Source: Rhodamnia argentea
Taxonomy: Eukaryota; Streptophyta; Magnoliopsida; Myrtales; Myrtaceae
DNA length: 64,000 nt
Assembly: GCF_020921035.1 (NCBI RefSeq)
Contig: NC_063156.1
Location: 2,480,001 to 2,544,000 of the forward strand
Direction: 5' to 3'
Shown here in pieces: positions 11,569 through 23,658 of this stretch. The notes beneath the pieces are model-generated. The model saw only the letters and a program-made list of their open reading frames with translations, was not told the DNA's origin and made no database searches. Made by a program: the position numbers and the translations under genes. The first letter of the stretch is position 1. The number at the start of each line of letters is the position of its first letter.

Positions 11569-14311
11569 ATGATGGGGAGCACGAACATTGAGGAAGTGAG
11601 AGAGGAGGAGAAATTCGATAGAACAGACATGCAAGAGGTGCATAGCGAGCCCGATGACGTAAAAAGAATCGTGCCATGGTCGAAGCAGATCACGGTCAGG
11701 GGAATTTTCGCCAGCATAGCCATAGGAATCATTTACAGTGTGATAGTGATGAAGCTCAACCTCACCACGGGTCTAGTTCCGAACCTTAATGTCTCGGCTG
11801 CGCTCCTTGCCTTTGTGTTCATCCGGACTTGGACTAAGCTGCTGCACAAGGCCGGCGTTGTGACTGCGCCGTTCACGCGGCAGGAAAATACCATCATTCA
11901 AACCTGCGCAGTTGCTTGTTATAGCATCGCCTTCGGAGGTGGAACTTCTTTTCCTGCCGATATCTGTTTTCTTTGATCTTCATAATTGTAATTAATTCAT
12001 AGCACTCAATGACATTCCTCAATTATTAAAATTTTCCTCGTTCACATTTCCTCCTACAGGTGGTTTCGGTTCTTATTTGTTGGGTTTAAACAGGAAAACG
12101 TATGAGCAGGCCGGTGTGGATACCCCTGGGAATAGTCCCAAGGGCATTAAGGAGCCCGGCTTCGGTTGGATGACCGGCTTCCTCTTTGTGACTACCTTTG
12201 TGGGGATTTTTGCATTGGTTCCTCTGAGAAAGGTACCTCTTTATTACATTGTGTTTGACGACATGCCCATGTTTTTGAAGATATGGAAACATGTTTATTT
12301 GATGTAAAAACAAATCGATGTTACTCTTCTTTAGTTCTCTGTACCGCCCGCACGTTGTAGTGAATGTTCCACAAAATTGTCTGCGCTAGGTGCTATCTGG
12401 TTTTCCGGATTACCGAAACTGTTGAAATTACTCGATTGCCAACCAATATGTTAATATGTTGTTGGGTCGCAGATAATGATAATTGACTACAAGCTAACTT
12501 ATCCTAGTGGAACTGCGACTGCCGTTCTGATAAATGGGTTCCATACTCCTAAAGGAGACGAGATGGCCAAGTAAGTGTACAGCCTTCCAATTGTGTGGCT
12601 CTGAATCTGCATGATTTATGGAGCGAAGAACCTTAAACAAGTTATGTCGTGCAGGAAACAGGTCCATGGTTTCACGAAAATTTTCTCGTTAAGCTTCCTC
12701 TGGGGGTTCTTTCAGTGGTTTTATTCAGGTGGACCCAAATGCGGATTTTCCCAATTTCCAACATTCGGGTTGAAGGCTTTGCAAAACTCGTGCGTGCTCG
12801 AACTCTTGGTTTTTTCCCTCCTTATTGCCGCCTCTAGGGTCGTCGAGTCATACAGATGATATATTGTTTTGCAGATTTTTCTTTGACTTCAGTATGACGT
12901 ACGTCGGGGCGGGAATGATCTGTCCTCATCTCGTGAACTTGTCTTTGCTTCTCGGCGCTGTTCTCTCTTGGGGGATAATGTGGCCGCTCATAAGGGGGCT
13001 TAAAGGTGAGTGGTACCCGAGTACGTTGAGTGAGAGCAGCATGAAGAGCTTAAATGGCTACAAGGTAAGGATTAAATCCTCAAACCATCTTATTAAGCCT
13101 ATGCCATGGATATTCCACTAACTGGTAATCTTGTTTCTTGATGTGCTTGTGCAGGTCTTCATTTCTATTTCTCTAATTCTAGGAGACGGGCTCTACAATT
13201 TCCTCAAAATACTGGGTTCCACTGGCCAAAGCATGTATGCCAGAATGAACAACAAGAACAGTAAAACATGTAAACAAAGCTATGCAATATGTTGTGTTCT
13301 TTTTCTAAATAGGCTTTATGCAACGTTTTGTACCTGCTTAAGGTATATGGCTAACCCAATTTTACTCTTTTGTTCTTTTTAGTTCCCGAGAATGAAAACC
13401 AGGCTCTTGATGATCTTCAGCGTAATGAAGTTTTCTTAAGAGAGAGCATTCCCCTAAAGTTGGCTTTGTTCGGGTACATTTTCTTCTCCATCATCTCGGT
13501 CATCGTGATCCCTCTCATCTTCCCTGAGCTGAAGTGGTATTACGTGGTCGTTGCGTATATTCTTGCACCGTCCCTTAGCTTTTGCAATGCGTACGGCGCG
13601 GGTCTTACTGACATGAATATGTCCTACAATTATGGAAAAGTCGCGCTCTTTGTGCTGGCCGCTATGACAGGGAATGATTCCGGTGTAGTTGCCGGGCTTG
13701 TTGGGTGTGGCGTGATTAAGTCGATGGTGGCCATCTCTTCGGATTTGATGCACGACTTCAAGACCGGCCATCTAACCTTCACTTCTCCCCGATCGATGCT
13801 TCTCAGCCAGGCAATCGGCACAGCCATAGGCTGCGTAGTTGGTCCCCTTACATTCTTTATGTTCTACAAGGCTTTCAATGTCGGGGATCTGAATGGAGAA
13901 TATAAAGCTCCTTATGCCATCATTTACCGGAACATGGCAATTTTGGGCGTCGAAGGCTTCTCCGCCCTTCCACGCCACTGCTTGCAGCTGTGTTACGGCT
14001 TCTTTGGTTTTGCTGTGGCAGCCAACTTGGCGAAAGACTGTGCGCCAAAAAACATCGGGAAATGGGTGCCCCTCCCCATGGCTATGGCCGTGCCTTTCCT
14101 CGTCGGGGCCAACTTTGCAATCGACATGTGCATGGGGAGTCTGATCGTTTTCTTGTGGCACAAGGTGAAAAGCAACAACGCGGCGCTTATGGTTCCTGCA
14201 GTGGCTTCTGGTCTGATATGTGGCGATGGACTGTGGATTCTACCTTCGGCGATCCTTGCTCTAGCCAAAATTCATCCTCCTATATGCATGAACTTCTTGA
14301 AGGGAGAGTAG
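11569..14311 (+). CDS. Yellow stripe-like (YSL) metal-nicotianamine transporter, YSL2/YSL3-like
   Basis: An oligopeptide-transporter-family membrane protein predicted to carry Fe(II), Cu or Zn chelated to nicotianamine across the plasma membrane. Seven coding exons can be joined in frame: 11569-11938, 12060-12232, 12473-12570, 12655-12789, 12875-13064, 13155-13269, 13383-14311. All introns are GT-AG. They give 669 residues, the usual length (Arabidopsis YSL3 is about 675). Landmarks are [11 protein letters not shown] at the start, [117 protein letters not shown] and [19 protein letters not shown]. The start could be either of two tandem ATGs (11569 or 11572). The gene looks intact. The subfamily is clear; the exact substrate is inferred. 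Confidence 0.96.
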
Positions 14312-15923
14312 ATTTCGGATCAACGGGTCAGAAAGTCATGTTAAGTTTTCGTTTTTCTTAGTAAAGCTTATGGCAGAGTCAGACCTAGTATGGCAAAGTT
14401 TTCAAGCACATAAGGTGGAAAAAACGATAGCCCATGATACATAATACTAGATGGTAAAGCAAGTAGAGAATGTATCAGTATCATGATGAATAAGATTGAG
14501 ATTATTGCTTCAGGGTGAGCGTATGAGTCTGTACAGAAGTCCTCGAAACTATGTTGTGTCTATAGTTAGAGCACAAGGAGTGCAATTGGCATTGTAATCC
14601 CAATTGCTGGTGAGAGTTATATGAGCAATGGATGGAGTTGTTGGCCCATACTGACTTCATTAAAGGGCTTTTCAGTTGCAGTTCTTATTCTCTGCAAAAT
14701 CCATTCATGTTGGCCTTCTCTCTGTAATTCAGAGGCGACCTCATTTTAAGAAAAAGGAAGATGGTGGTGAACAGGACGATCTTTACGATGCCAAAAACCA
14801 CGGTAGAAGACAAGAAGTTGCCGGGGCTTAGAAATAGGGGCTGATCATTGTGAATTGTCAGAGATAACATGCGATGTTCGAACCTTGACTCGATAATTCC
14901 TGTTCATGGCAAACAAGCAGAGCCTCCATGGCTTTTGTTGTTCTTTCTGAGTACGATCGAATGCAACACTTAGAGAAACCAAGTCGTTGCCCACGAGAAT
15001 AGAACTGAAACTAGAGTTCAGTACTTGTGCTTCTTCACCTTTTATACAACGCAAGTAAGTTTGGAGATTCATTCCTTAAAGGGAGTGGATGTTGCTTAAT
15101 AAAGCATTTCATCTGGCCTGCTCTGAGAGGATCATTGATGGCAGGACTAGTCAGAGGAGGAAATGTTTGACGCCAAGCTCTATCAGAAGATCGAAAGAGG
15201 TTATGGCTAATAACGGTTAGCGAAGCTAAATTTGCAAACTTTTGATGCAGGTGAATGACGCGACGCTGTTCTTGGAAGACCATCCTGGAGGGGATATGAA
15301 ATTTTGATCTCCTCGGCTGTTTAGTTTATGCTGCGCGATTGATCTATAGTCCTGAATTCAGATTCTTGCCATTAGAGAAGCTGAGAAAAAATGAAAACAG
15401 AGATGAAACTGGCGATTTCAAAGAGGTGGGTCAAGGCGAATCTGGGAGAGAGATGATGAGAAAATGCTAATCAGGTGAGATCGGTGCTTCAACCGTACTG
15501 CAAAAGCAGACTTATGTTCCGCCATGGGAATTCTGTTTGGCATGTTGCAGCTTCTCGTACCTTCGTTTTCGAAGTCCAACTGTACAGACATATAGGATAG
15601 TTCTGAATTCATCTGTCCCTATTAGTTGGATTTTCAGAGTTTCAAGACCATAATACTCATGCCTGATCACAGCCTGCACATTCTTTATTCAATCAAGTTG
15701 CAGGGGCGGTAGGCCTAACATAGTATCCCTCAGACATGCATATCCCTATGAGAGTCAACGAGGGCAAGTCTTAAAAGCACAGACTTATTCAAAAGAGGGA
15801 GGTTAGATTGTAAATACTTAACAAACTACTTGGAATGCATCAGCACATGAATAAAGCTACTTTACTGATCAAGCCAAGCAACTTACATGCATCAGACACA
15901 GATAATAGCAAACACGCCAATCT
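14312..15923. other. YSL and PGL convergent 3' region
   Basis: The two genes end towards each other across 1.6 kb. It holds the YSL 3' UTR and, near 15.9 kb, the PGL 3' UTR. Small antisense frames at 14685-15612 match nothing I know and have poor starts. Confidence 0.5.
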
Positions 15924-17146
15924 CTAAAGTTTAGAAGCGGCAGCCTTGTCCAGAAACCAAGTTAACTCCCCCTCGGACGACACCATTTGCGCCGGTAACT
16001 TCTTGGCATCCCCACTGTTCCCTAATGCAGTGTGCACAGCATCCACTTCGCCAGTCCCGGCAACCACGAGAGCAATGTACTCTGATGAATTGATCACTGG
16101 GAAAGTGAGAGTTATTCGTTGCGGAGGCGGTTTCGGCGAGTCCTTGATGAAAGTGACCCACCTCTCTTTCTCGTCAAGGAGAGGATGCCCTGGAAAGAGA
16201 GATGCCACGTGACCATCGGGTCCCATGCCGAGCAGCATCAAATCGAACTTTGGGAACTTGCTAGCAGCCGATGATGCTACCACGCCGCTCTGGACTAAGT
16301 ACCTTATACATGCCTCATAATCGTCCGCCGCACCTTCAGCTGACAGCGTATCGTTAATGGCGTAAACATTTTCAGGAGCGATCGGTACCTGAGGGAAGCA
16401 CAATCGACGAGGTTATTTCATTTTCAAAAGGATAAATCTATCCTCAGATCGAAGTACCAAGATGCGGGTCTCATCTGAATCAAGCTAAAAATCATCAGCT
16501 TCTTCATATCTCAAACTGCTAGCCAAATTTAGGGCATTTTACCTTGGAGAGCAAACCATCACAGGCAAGCTTGTAGTTACTGTCAGGATGAGTCTTAGGA
16601 ACCACCCTTTCGTCTAACCAAAAGACATGCCATTTCGACCACTCGACCGATTCCGCGTACGGTGGCTCCGCCAGTTTCCTGAAAAATTCCGGGATCGGCC
16701 ATTCACCAATAACTTGCGACATATCAGAGTTCATCACCAAACAAATTGGACTTGATACTACAGCATATCAGAGTTCCTGATGAACTTCAGATCAGCTTTG
16801 CGTAAGCTACACTCTATCGAAATCGGTACTAAGACGTCAAGAGTCCGTCTGATCTAGCGGGGTCGTACTGTATCTACGCTGGGGAGCGTTGTGACTATAC
16901 CCGCGTGTTTGTTGATGCATTAAAAAATGGTTGGAAGATTAATATTTGATTGGATTGAAAATGGAGAGAGTACCTGAGGAGGTCGATGAGATAGCCTCCG
17001 GAGAGTACGACGGTGAAGAGACCTCTCTCTCGGACAAACTTATCGGAGAGATCGGCAACGTACTCGGCCAGAGCCGCCGCCAATTCCTCCTCCGAACCCA
17101 GCACCTCCACCATCCTCTTCGCCGTCGCATGCGCGGTCTCAGCCAT
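15924..17146 (-). CDS. 6-phosphogluconolactonase, probably cytosolic
   Basis: Hydrolyses 6-phosphogluconolactone to 6-phosphogluconate, the second step of the oxidative pentose phosphate pathway. Three minus-strand exons join in frame: 17146-16974, 16678-16543 and 16388-15924, encoding 257 residues. Family motifs are FTVVLSGGYLIDLL (sugar-phosphate loop), VEWSKWHVFWLDERVV, DSNYKLACDGLL, NVYAINDTLSAEGAADDYE, FDLMLLGMGPDGHVASLFPGH and DSPKPPPQRITLTFPVINSS. A longer upstream open frame exists, but MAETAHATAKRM at 17146 matches where the family starts, and there is no plastid transit peptide. That points to a cytosolic isoform rather than the plastid EMB2024 type. It is divergent from the ubiquitin-L40 gene, with 1.4 kb between start codons. 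Confidence 0.93.
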
Positions 17147-17975
17147 ACGAAAATCCCTTTTCCTGGTTCTGCCGAGCAAGTATTGGAGGAGAGTTGAGTT
17201 TGAAGGTAAGTTAGTGGGGGGCTTGGGAAGGAAGGAGACATTGCGCCCCAACATCATGTCATGCTCGAAGCATCTCTGTTCTTTCTTAGTGGACAACTAT
17301 GTGCAACAAAAAAAAAAAAAGACATTGACAGATTCCTCCCTCCTCACGATCAGAGCATTTCTCTTTGCTTGGTCTATTATTAAAGATGTGAAATTTGAGT
17401 CTTATCATCTTTCTTGGAAAGCAGAATCGCAACACTTATCTGACAAAGTTGGAACATTGAGATATTTTGCCCTGATCCCTTTTAATTCAAGCCGCATATA
17501 ACATGAGATCCAGGCTGCCCTGTTCTGCTGTACCAGAAAGAGTGACATTTACGAAGCCCGGTATAGACCCACATTCACATAAGTTTGGTTTTGTAACCGG
17601 GCCGGCCGTTGTTCGACGCATTACAAACCTTGGACAGAGTTTCGAAGTGGGAATTGATTGAATGGTCAATGTGTTACCCTATGGCCAGATGTTGCCGGAA
17701 TTGAGACGATATTTGTTCTTGGATGCGATCTTTCGAGGAGAAAGTTCGGAGCGAGATGCCGACACTATGCGGTCTTTGAGGTCCTGTTGAGAGCGACCTG
17801 GAATGCGGCCATCTCATTGCATTGAGCTTGCTGTGAAAGTGAAAATGGTTTTGCTTATTCACTTTGCTGTTGTTGATTCGTAATCTTCTTGCTGCCCTGT
17901 TTTGGAATGGCATTGTGGCAGCGTTGAGCTTTCGGCGTCTCTGTATTGGATTTGGTGTGCAAGGGTTTGAACTTT

Positions 17976-18033
17976 TGGGCTTGCAATGAGAATTATTCTA
18001 CCCATGAAGCCCAATCAGGCCCAATCAAGCCCA
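17976..18033. promoter_or_regulatory. Cluster of site II (TGGGCY/RGCCCA) elements, three at 10-bp spacing
   Basis: TGGGCT at 17976-17981, then AGCCCA, GGCCCA and AGCCCA at 18008-18013, 18018-18023 and 18028-18033. The last three are exactly 10 bp apart inside a short tandem repeat (GCCCAATCAR). Site II elements, bound by TCP factors, are known from promoters of plant ribosomal-protein genes, which fits the ubiquitin-L40 gene downstream. They lie about 535-590 bp before its ATG, further than usual. Confidence 0.5.
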
Positions 18034-18074
18034 AATTCCACCATAGCTTGAGGAAGAAAAAATTGCACAAACAG

Positions 18075-18345
18075 TCACAGTTACTAAACTTTGGCGTAAT
18101 GATTCATGAATTCTAATTTATTCAATTTATTTTCTGATTTTTTTTTACAAATTCAATTTAATCTTTAAATTATATGAATTTATTCAATGACAATGAGCAT
18201 TTTCATATATTTCAGGGAGTGCATCGAATATAGGAATTACACTGAACAAATTAAAATTTCAAAGATCGCATTACATGTTGGGTTAAAATTCATCAGCCAT
18301 ATTAAATTAATTAAAAATTCATGAATCAAACTGTATGTTTGGTAC
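18075..18345. mobile_element. Possible MITE in the ubiquitin-L40 promoter
   Basis: A strongly AT-rich block between the site II cluster and the leader of the ubiquitin-L40 gene. ATTCATGAATTCTAATTTA near its left end recurs inverted near its right end (AAAAATTCATGAAT), and both sides have related flanks. The arms are short and diverged, so the call is tentative. Confidence 0.3.
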
Positions 18346-18561
18346 CATTTGTTTCCTTATGCCTTTCCAGGAACTTCGGGATCTCGTGAACAAACAGCAC
18401 CTATTCCGCGCCGGAATTCGAAGCCTCTGCAACCAAACGTCAGCCTCGAGTAGCAAAAGCCCTAATTCTCTCCCTCCCGGCGGAGAGAACTCCATTTTCG
18501 TCCGCCGCAAGACGGAGGTGCTGCTATCTGCAGGAGGAGGAAGAGAGGAGGCTCGAAGTGA

Positions 18562-19998
<1,437 letters not shown>

Positions 19999-21533
19999 AT
20001 TGCTGACCAGCTGCCGATTGGGTGGCAAATGTTTCTGAGAGATGGTATCACAGAAAGTTTAGATAGGTCTCTAGCTATCGAGATTTGGGCATTATGTCGT
20101 GTGATTGTGATGCAGATGGTATATGACATGAGTTCGAGCGATTTCGTATGTTGTCGTGAATGATCTTCCTTTTTCTGATTCTGATTCTGCTTATTAACTC
20201 ATTATGGCGGTCTTCTAGTCCATGCCCGTTTGAGTTTCACCAAACCCTTTAGTAACTTGTGGATTTTGGGTTTTACTGGGGAAGCTTTGTGTCGTTGCCA
20301 TCTGACGTTTTGGAACCGAGCTCCTGTAGTTGCTCCGTCACCATTTCTTCTTAATGGCAACCACAGCTGTTGCCACAGTGTAAAATCACCAGCCCCGGCG
20401 TGAAAAACAAATTGGAAAGAATCGCGGCCTTGATTTCGATTCAACTGTCGCCCAAGTTTGCAGTGCGGTTATGAAACTCGTTAATTGGGTATCGGTTGGA
20501 TCTTTCTAATCCTTGGTTACTAGAGGGGAGCAAGAAGCCTTTGTGCCGTCGGGTGTGAGATTTCCCCCTGGTCCTGAAGTTTCGACAAAAGCGTTTCCTC
20601 GTTGTGCATGACGAGAGAGCCTTTAAAAGTTGGGCCTCTCGAAATCTTCTCGGTAGCTGAAGAAGCTAAAGCTTGAATTCTTCTCGGAATGAATCGCCCC
20701 TCGAAAGGGGTTGTTGATTAGCTTCTTCATCGACAAGACTCTCGAAATGGTTCCAATACGGTCTTCGACCCCGCTCATTCATCAGGGTTGAACTCGTGAC
20801 CTTTTTCAACCAAAAAAAAGAAAAAAAACTCGTGAGCTTCAAATTTACCGGCCTGGCCTCCATCTCATCATGTATGACTATAGTCCAACCACCTAAGATG
20901 AAAGTCCGAAGAAGCCTAACCCAAAATCTAAGTAACGACACGAAAATTTGGCTTGGGTCCAAGTCACTTCTAAAGCTGAACCATTGCCCACGAAACCTGA
21001 AATGATAGAATATCAACAGGCAACACCACTCCTCTTTCTTTGATTTTCTCTTTTGCACTTTTCCCATCTACTTTCCCGGGGATTGTTGAGAAAAAGGGCT
21101 TTGGGAAGATTTGCCGGTTTCACACCCCTAAGCTTGGACTTCCCCCCACCAAAGATCAAAGATCTCGGAAATGGAATTCCAGGTCCACGTGCCCCCGCTC
21201 GCATCATCAATCTCATGCATGATGATGCTCGTATTCAATCCCAATCCTGAAATCTCATCATGATGGCCCTAGATCCAACGGTGGGATTTCGCTTGGCCAC
21301 GATCATGTGCGAATAGATGCACACATTCCCCCCCTCACGTAATTATTGAGACAATGATCCTCACCCACCATTAACCCTACAGCTGGGTTCCAGAAATGAC
21401 CACGACCCTGGGTCCCACCCCTCCCTCTCTCTCTCATCGTCATCACCATCATCATTCACCGCATTCACATTCATAATATGCAGAGACGAGCATCTCATTC
21501 ATTCAATTCAACTGGGAAGATCAGAGACTAATC

Positions 21534-21536
<3 letters not shown>
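19999..21536. other. Intergenic between ubiquitin-L40 and MIR166
   Basis: Begins with the ubiquitin-L40 3' UTR. From about 21.2 kb the sequence turns pyrimidine-rich and leads into the MIR166 primary transcript. Near 20770-20820 a minus-strand word GGTCACGAGTTCAACCC is SINE-like but isolated. No coding gene is recognised. Confidence 0.5.
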
Positions 21537-21574
<38 letters not shown>

Positions 21575-21601
21575 GAAGAAGAAGAAGAAGAAGAAGAAGA
21601 A
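21537..21601 (+). repeat. (GA)n and (GAA)n microsatellites in the MIR166 leader
   Basis: About 18 GA units are followed by about 8 GAA units and end immediately before the MIR166 hairpin. They lie on the presumed primary-transcript leader. Confidence 0.85.
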
Positions 21602-21604
21602 ATG

Positions 21605-21741
21605 GGAAGCTCAGGTTTTGTGGGGAATGTTGTCTGGTTCAAGGCTTCCAAGATTCTTAGAGTACTACCCATCAAAGATTCAACCTTGGATTTGTTCCAA
21701 TGTCCTCGGACCAGGCTTCATTCCCCTCAATTCTTGCTTCC
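21605..21741 (+). ncRNA. MIR166: MIR166 microRNA precursor
   Basis: The 3' arm at 21706-21726 is a perfect match to the 21-nt plant miR166 as I know it (begins TCGGACCAGG, ends TTCATTCCCC). The 5' arm at 21624-21644 (GGAATGTTGTCTGG then TTCAAGG) is a classic miR166 star. The two pair as GGGGAATG with CATTCCCC plus G-U and mismatch positions typical of the family. The stem continues outward, with GGAAGC (21605) facing GCTTCC (21736-21741), and the loop is about 60 nt. miR166 guides cleavage of HD-ZIP III mRNAs (PHB, PHV, REV class) and so sets leaf polarity and meristem and vascular patterning. The ORF that starts at 21602 runs straight through the hairpin and is best read as chance. Confidence 0.95.
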
Positions 21742-23089
21742 CCTTAGCTTCCAGATAATGATGGACAAAATCCCCCTCAAGAGCAGAGCAGAGCAGACCA
21801 AAGCACCTTCAAGCGCCCTTTGGATCGAATCGAAAGTCACAGAGATCCCCCAAGGTAGCTTCCCTTCATCTCTCCCTCTATCCCCTTTGAGCTTTTTCAT
21901 GAGGTGTTCTCGTTGTTTGCTTGTGTTCCGCCGGAGATATGCAATGAATTTGATTTCATTTTTGAGTTCTTCTGCTCGTAATTGCATTTGCATGGGATGG
22001 AGAGGGCCTCCATGTGTTTGCCAGATTGGTGTAATGATGTAGAGCTTTGACTGTCGTTAAGCTATGGCCCTTTGTTATGTCTGACACCCTCAGACCGACC
22101 ACATTTAAAAAACAGAAAAACAATCCTTCATCATTAGTTTCTCTGTACTTCCCATTCATCTTCTTTCTTTTCAAACATTGTCATCATGCATTCCATGTCT
22201 TGTGCATGGATTTTTCGATTCAACCATGTCATCTTGCTCTGTCTGTCGCAACTTCAGGCCGTCTCCAACTCCATCTTCCAATTCTTTTCTTCTTTTTTCA
22301 CTTCTTTTCTGGTGATAATATAACCCCAAATTCTGTGCGAATCGAGCCTTAATGATGAACCTCCTCCCTCGTTTGAGGGTTTAGTGTTGCTTAGGCGAAA
22401 AGGAAGAATCAAATTCTGGGAATGAAAATGGATCGTCGCAAGAACTCTCTCTTTTTCTTATGCTTGAATAAAGACCGTAGGCGTTTCAACTTTACCAATT
22501 GTCTCTCGCTCCATAAATTTTCCACCTAATCTCTTATTAAAAATGAATTGTAATGACATCCAGCTGCACCGACCGACTACTTCAAGAAGCAACATTATGG
22601 GTATAAACAAATAGTGAATAGTTTTCACTCTTAAGGGCTGATCTCATGAATCTCTTCCGAGAAGAGGGGTGCCCTCTTTCTTTTCCTTTTTTGACATTTG
22701 GTAACTGAAATGTCACTTCTTTAGATCAATAAAACAGGGAGCTTCAAGTTCATTCTTTAGCTCTCAAGTTTTGCCATAGAAATCTTGTGTACCACCGAGT
22801 TGAGGAGCGCAATGGTCGACCGTCGGAGTCAGAGGGTTCGGACACGAAGGGAAAGCTCCCGATTGGCTTCTAGGATGATAGAATAGGAAATAAATGAATC
22901 AAATCGCATGTATCAAACATTGAAGGTCGTCGTCGTCCATCATATATGTGAATGTAGATCAAACCCAGGAGAACCTTGATGAATAGCGAGAACCGTCTGA
23001 GTGTCATTCTTGTTCTAACATTGTGAGGTTTGTTATACATATATCTCTTGATGTCGCAATTTCAGTGATTGCATGCGTGAATGATCGCT
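21742..23089. other. MIR166 downstream region
   Basis: Presumed 3' part of the MIR166 primary transcript, with a possible intron donor (CCCAAG/GTAGC) near 21853, then AT-rich DNA. No second hairpin of a known microRNA family was found. Confidence 0.4.
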
Positions 23090-23658
23090 CAGGGTGCGCA
23101 TGGTAACACTTCTGATCAACTTCTCAACTTCTGACCGGAAGTTGATTTCTCAACTTCTCCTTCAAAGCAGAAGCTGATTTTTCTACTTTTACTTCGGATC
23201 AACTTCTGATCGGAAAAATTCGTTTGATTATGGTTGAAAATTTCTACTTCTAGAACATTATTAACAAAATCTTCGGCGGCGACCGGCGGACGGCGGGAGG
23301 CCGGTGGCGGCCGGTGACCGGCGGCGGGCGGCCGATGACCGGCCGACCGGCGATGGGCGGCCGGCGGCGGGCGACCGGTGGCGGGCGACCTGCGGCCGGC
23401 GATGGGCGGTCGGTGGAGGTCAATGTGATCGAAGAAGTGATTCTAAGGTGGAGAAGTAAAAAAAAATTACTTCTCAAAGTTGGCAAAAAATCTTGCCGGA
23501 AGTTAAAAATTCCACCAGAAGTTGAAAATTCTACCGGAAGTCAATTTTTTTACCAAACGGATTTCTACTTCGGCAAGGTTTTTACCAAACGGATTTCCTC
23601 ATCGGATTGACTTCCGCGAGAGAAATCCAGAAGTAGAAGTGTTACCATGCAGGCCCTC
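23090..23658. mobile_element. hAT-like non-autonomous element with GC-rich core (about 569 bp)
   Basis: The left end is CAGGGTGCGCATGGTAACAC and the reverse complement of the right end is AGGGCCTGCATGGTAACAC. Inside both ends come variants of AACTTCTGATCGGAAG / CTTCTACTTCTGG in inverted order. The terminal CAGGG form suggests the hAT superfamily. No clean 8-bp target duplication is visible. The core is the minisatellite listed separately. Confidence 0.65.
23274..23410. repeat. GC-rich minisatellite of CCGGCGGCGG / GACCGGCGATGGGCGG type
   Basis: Irregular tandem repeats of GGCCGGCGGCGG, GGCGACCGG and CGATGGGCGG inside an otherwise AT-rich element. The frames read through it (Pro/Arg/Gly-rich) are not genes. 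Confidence 0.8.

Noticed and set aside
21602-22042. Frame starting at the MIR166 hairpin as a protein or microRNA-encoded peptide
   Set aside because: The coding potential is dictated by the hairpin itself; no homolog is known to me and the start lies within the stem base.
23250-23610. Arg/Pro/Gly-rich frames at the GC minisatellite
   Set aside because: Composition artefact of the CCGGCGG repeats inside a MITE.
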